A stretch of 6,648 nt of DNA from the NCBI GenBank assembly GCA_030040475.1, contig JASHTQ010000410.1, positions 1-6,648 of the forward strand, given 5' to 3'. The notes below the pieces were generated by a model. The model was not told where the DNA came from and did no database searches. It saw only the letters and a program-made list of their open reading frames with translations. A program made the position numbers and the translations under genes. Shown one piece after another: positions 5,397 through 6,648 of the stretch; positions within the stretch are counted from its first letter, which is position 1; each line of letters begins with the position of its first letter. Source of the DNA: Streptosporangiaceae bacterium (GTDB taxonomy: Bacteria; Actinomycetota; Actinomycetes; Streptosporangiales; Streptosporangiaceae).

Positions 5397-6648
5397 GCGT
5401 CCCTCCGGCGCAGCAGGTAGGCCGCGAAGACCAGCGCCAGCGCGGTCCACGCGCACAGCACCGCGAACCCTGCCCACGGCGCCAGCGGGAAGTAGCCGGA
5501 CGACGGGATGTAGTTGGCCTGGACCTGGTAGTACTGCGGCGCGGGCTGCTGCAGGGCGAAGGCGGCGGCCGGGGTGACCCGCAGCAGCCAGTCGACGACG
5601 CTGGTCGGTATCCCTGGCGGCGCCGACAGGACGAACGGGATCACGATCGCCACGATCGCGATGAGGATCGCGGTGGCGCTGCGGCGCACGATCGTGGCGA
5701 CGGCGAGGGTGAAGACGGCTGCCACGGCGATCAGCGCGGCGGTGCCGGCGATGATGCGCAGCTGCGTCGGCCACGGCTCGGGGAACAGGTTGGCGCCGCC
5801 GCTTTGCGCGAGATGCGTGGCGATGAGCACCGCGCCCGCGGTGGCGGCCAGGCCGGTCACGAAGGCGACCGCGCCGATCACGATCGTCTTCGCCGCGAGC
5901 ACCCGGCCCCGGTCCGGGCTGGCGGCCAGCGTGGTGCGGATCAGGCCCTTGCGGTATTCGGCGGTCATGAACATGGTCGCGACCACGACCACCGCGATCA
6001 GGCCGGCGAACGCGCCGAGCAGGAAGTCCCTGACGGTGATGTTGGGGCCGTCGTTCGTCGCCCCGGCGATGAGCGGCGCGAGGTCACCGGACCCGTACAC
6101 GGTGAACCGGCCGCCCACCTGGTGATACCGGGGCACCCCCACGGCCGCCGCGGACTCGTCGCTGGTGATGCCGACGTCTTCGCCGGTCCACGCGCTGGCC
6201 GGCCAGGTGCCCGTCCTGCTGACGTGATCGAACACGCCGATGGACTCGGTGGCGCTGTAGGAGATGCTGCCGCTGCCGAGGGTCGCGGAGTAGGAGAAGT
6301 ACTGCGGCGAGGCGACGAAGAGCCCCGCCTGGACGGTGGACGGCAGGCCGGCCAGCGTGACCGTGCCGACCCGCGTCCACCCCGTGCCGTCGGCCGAGTC
6401 GTAGCCGGTGATCGTGTCGCCGTCGCGGGTGAGCCGCAGCCAGCGCGGGCTCGCCGCCGACACGGCACCGGGGAGCCCCGGTGTGTCCCCGGTGTAATCC
6501 CACTGCATCCGCACCCCGTGGCCGCCGGTGGCCATCATCGCCGCGTACGCCGAACCCTGCCCGGTGCCGTCGGCGATGATGATCCCGGCCTTGGACCACG
6601 GCACGCGGAGGGCGCCCTCGGGCTGGTTGTCGACCGTCTCCCGGCCCA
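5393..6648 (-). CDS. ABC-2 transporter permease with concanavalin A-like ectodomain (5' partial)
   Basis: The frame is open to the right edge, so the N-terminus, including at least the first membrane segment, is missing; 417 residues are visible. Visible residues 1-120 look like the second half of a concanavalin A/DUF1349-like beta-sandwich: VPWSKAGIIIADG, AYAAMMATGGHGVRMQWDY, SPRWLRLTRDGDTITGYDSA, DGTGWTRVGTVTL and VQAGLFVASP. About 70 more extracytoplasmic residues follow. Then comes a permease block with hydrophobic segments near visible residues 208-227, 252-276, 297-320, 324-342 and 389-412. The cytoplasmic motif AEYRKGLIRTTLAASPDRGR (229-248) parallels GNEYSTGMIKVTLAA in the downstream permease, so the two probably pair with one ATPase. 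It ends LLRRRDA, like FRFRDA in its partner, and its TGA overlaps the partner's GTG. The insert may sense or bind a glycan or lipid outside the membrane; that is inference. Confidence 0.88.
   Translation of the reverse strand, partial: GRETVDNQPEGALRVPWSKAGIIIADGTGQGSAYAAMMATGGHGVRMQWDYTGDTPGLPGAVSAASPRWLRLTRDGDTITGYDSADGTGWTRVGTVTLAGLPSTVQAGLFVASPQYFSYSATLGSGSISYSATESIGVFDHVSRTGTWPASAWTGEDVGITSDESAAAVGVPRYHQVGGRFTVYGSGDLAPLIAGATNDGPNITVRDFLLGAFAGLIAVVVVATMFMTAEYRKGLIRTTLAASPDRGRVLAAKTIVIGAVAFVTGLAATAGAVLIATHLAQSGGANLFPEPWPTQLRIIAGTAALIAVAAVFTLAVATIVRRSATAILIAIVAIVIPFVLSAPPGIPTSVVDWLLRVTPAAAFALQQPAPQYYQVQANYIPSSGYFPLAPWAGFAVLCAWTALALVFAAYLLRRRDA
5401..5406 (-). promoter_or_regulatory. Ribosome binding site inside the upstream permease gene
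   Basis: GGAGGG on the minus strand lies 4 bases before the GTG at 5396, within the last codons of the upstream permease gene. It fixes the downstream start and, with the GTGA overlap, indicates coupled translation. Confidence 0.6.

Noticed and set aside
5397..5774. N-terminal extension of the downstream ABC permease to 5774 in the same frame
   Set aside because: The extra residues are His/Arg/Pro-rich and overlap the other permease out of frame. The GTG at 5396 with GGAGGG and the GTGA overlap explains the start.

Overview
The window is high-GC DNA with GC-rich third codon positions, frequent GTG starts, purine-rich ribosome binding sites and several families typical of actinomycetes (a STAS anti-sigma antagonist, ChaB, a short Rho_N-type protein, paired ABC-2 permeases with an extracytoplasmic lectin-like insert). 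It is most likely chromosomal DNA of a filamentous actinomycete, perhaps Streptomyces- or Streptosporangiales-like. The genus cannot be fixed from sequence reading alone.

Layout. Positions 32-939 (minus) hold a two-gene unit: a STAS-domain anti-sigma factor antagonist, then a coiled-coil hypothetical protein whose reading frame is broken by an apparent single-base deletion near 210-245. Positions 1201-1710 (plus) hold two small genes with clear ribosome binding sites: a 61-residue cysteine-containing protein and a ChaB-family protein. Facing them is an 85-residue Rho_N-like protein (1733-1990, minus). Upstream of that, 2011-2175 (minus) looks like the C-terminal remnant of an RsbW-type ATP-binding protein. 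Positions 2230-2799 (minus) encode a 189-residue protein whose C-terminal third closely resembles the KH domain of ribosomal protein S3. Transcribed divergently from it, 3065-4482 (plus) encodes a repeat-rich, probably beta-helical protein with a C-terminal two-helix membrane module. This gene too is split by an apparent one-base deletion, near 4017-4042. Positions 4620-6648 (minus) hold two ABC-2 transporter permeases overlapping by 4 bases. The upstream one runs off the right edge and carries a concanavalin A-like ectodomain.

How the parts fit. The left half looks like a loose group of small stress or regulatory genes: a partner-switching antagonist, a decayed anti-sigma-kinase-like fragment, ChaB and Rho_N-like proteins. 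No strong operon links them all. The right end is an ABC exporter operon whose ATPase would be expected just beyond the window. The two -1-type frame breaks could be true decay or uncorrected indels in the assembly, and this decides whether two of the genes count as intact. The most unusual gene is the S3-KH-like protein. No RNA genes, insertion sequences, CRISPR arrays or prophage genes were seen, and no gene-free stretch exceeds 300 bases.
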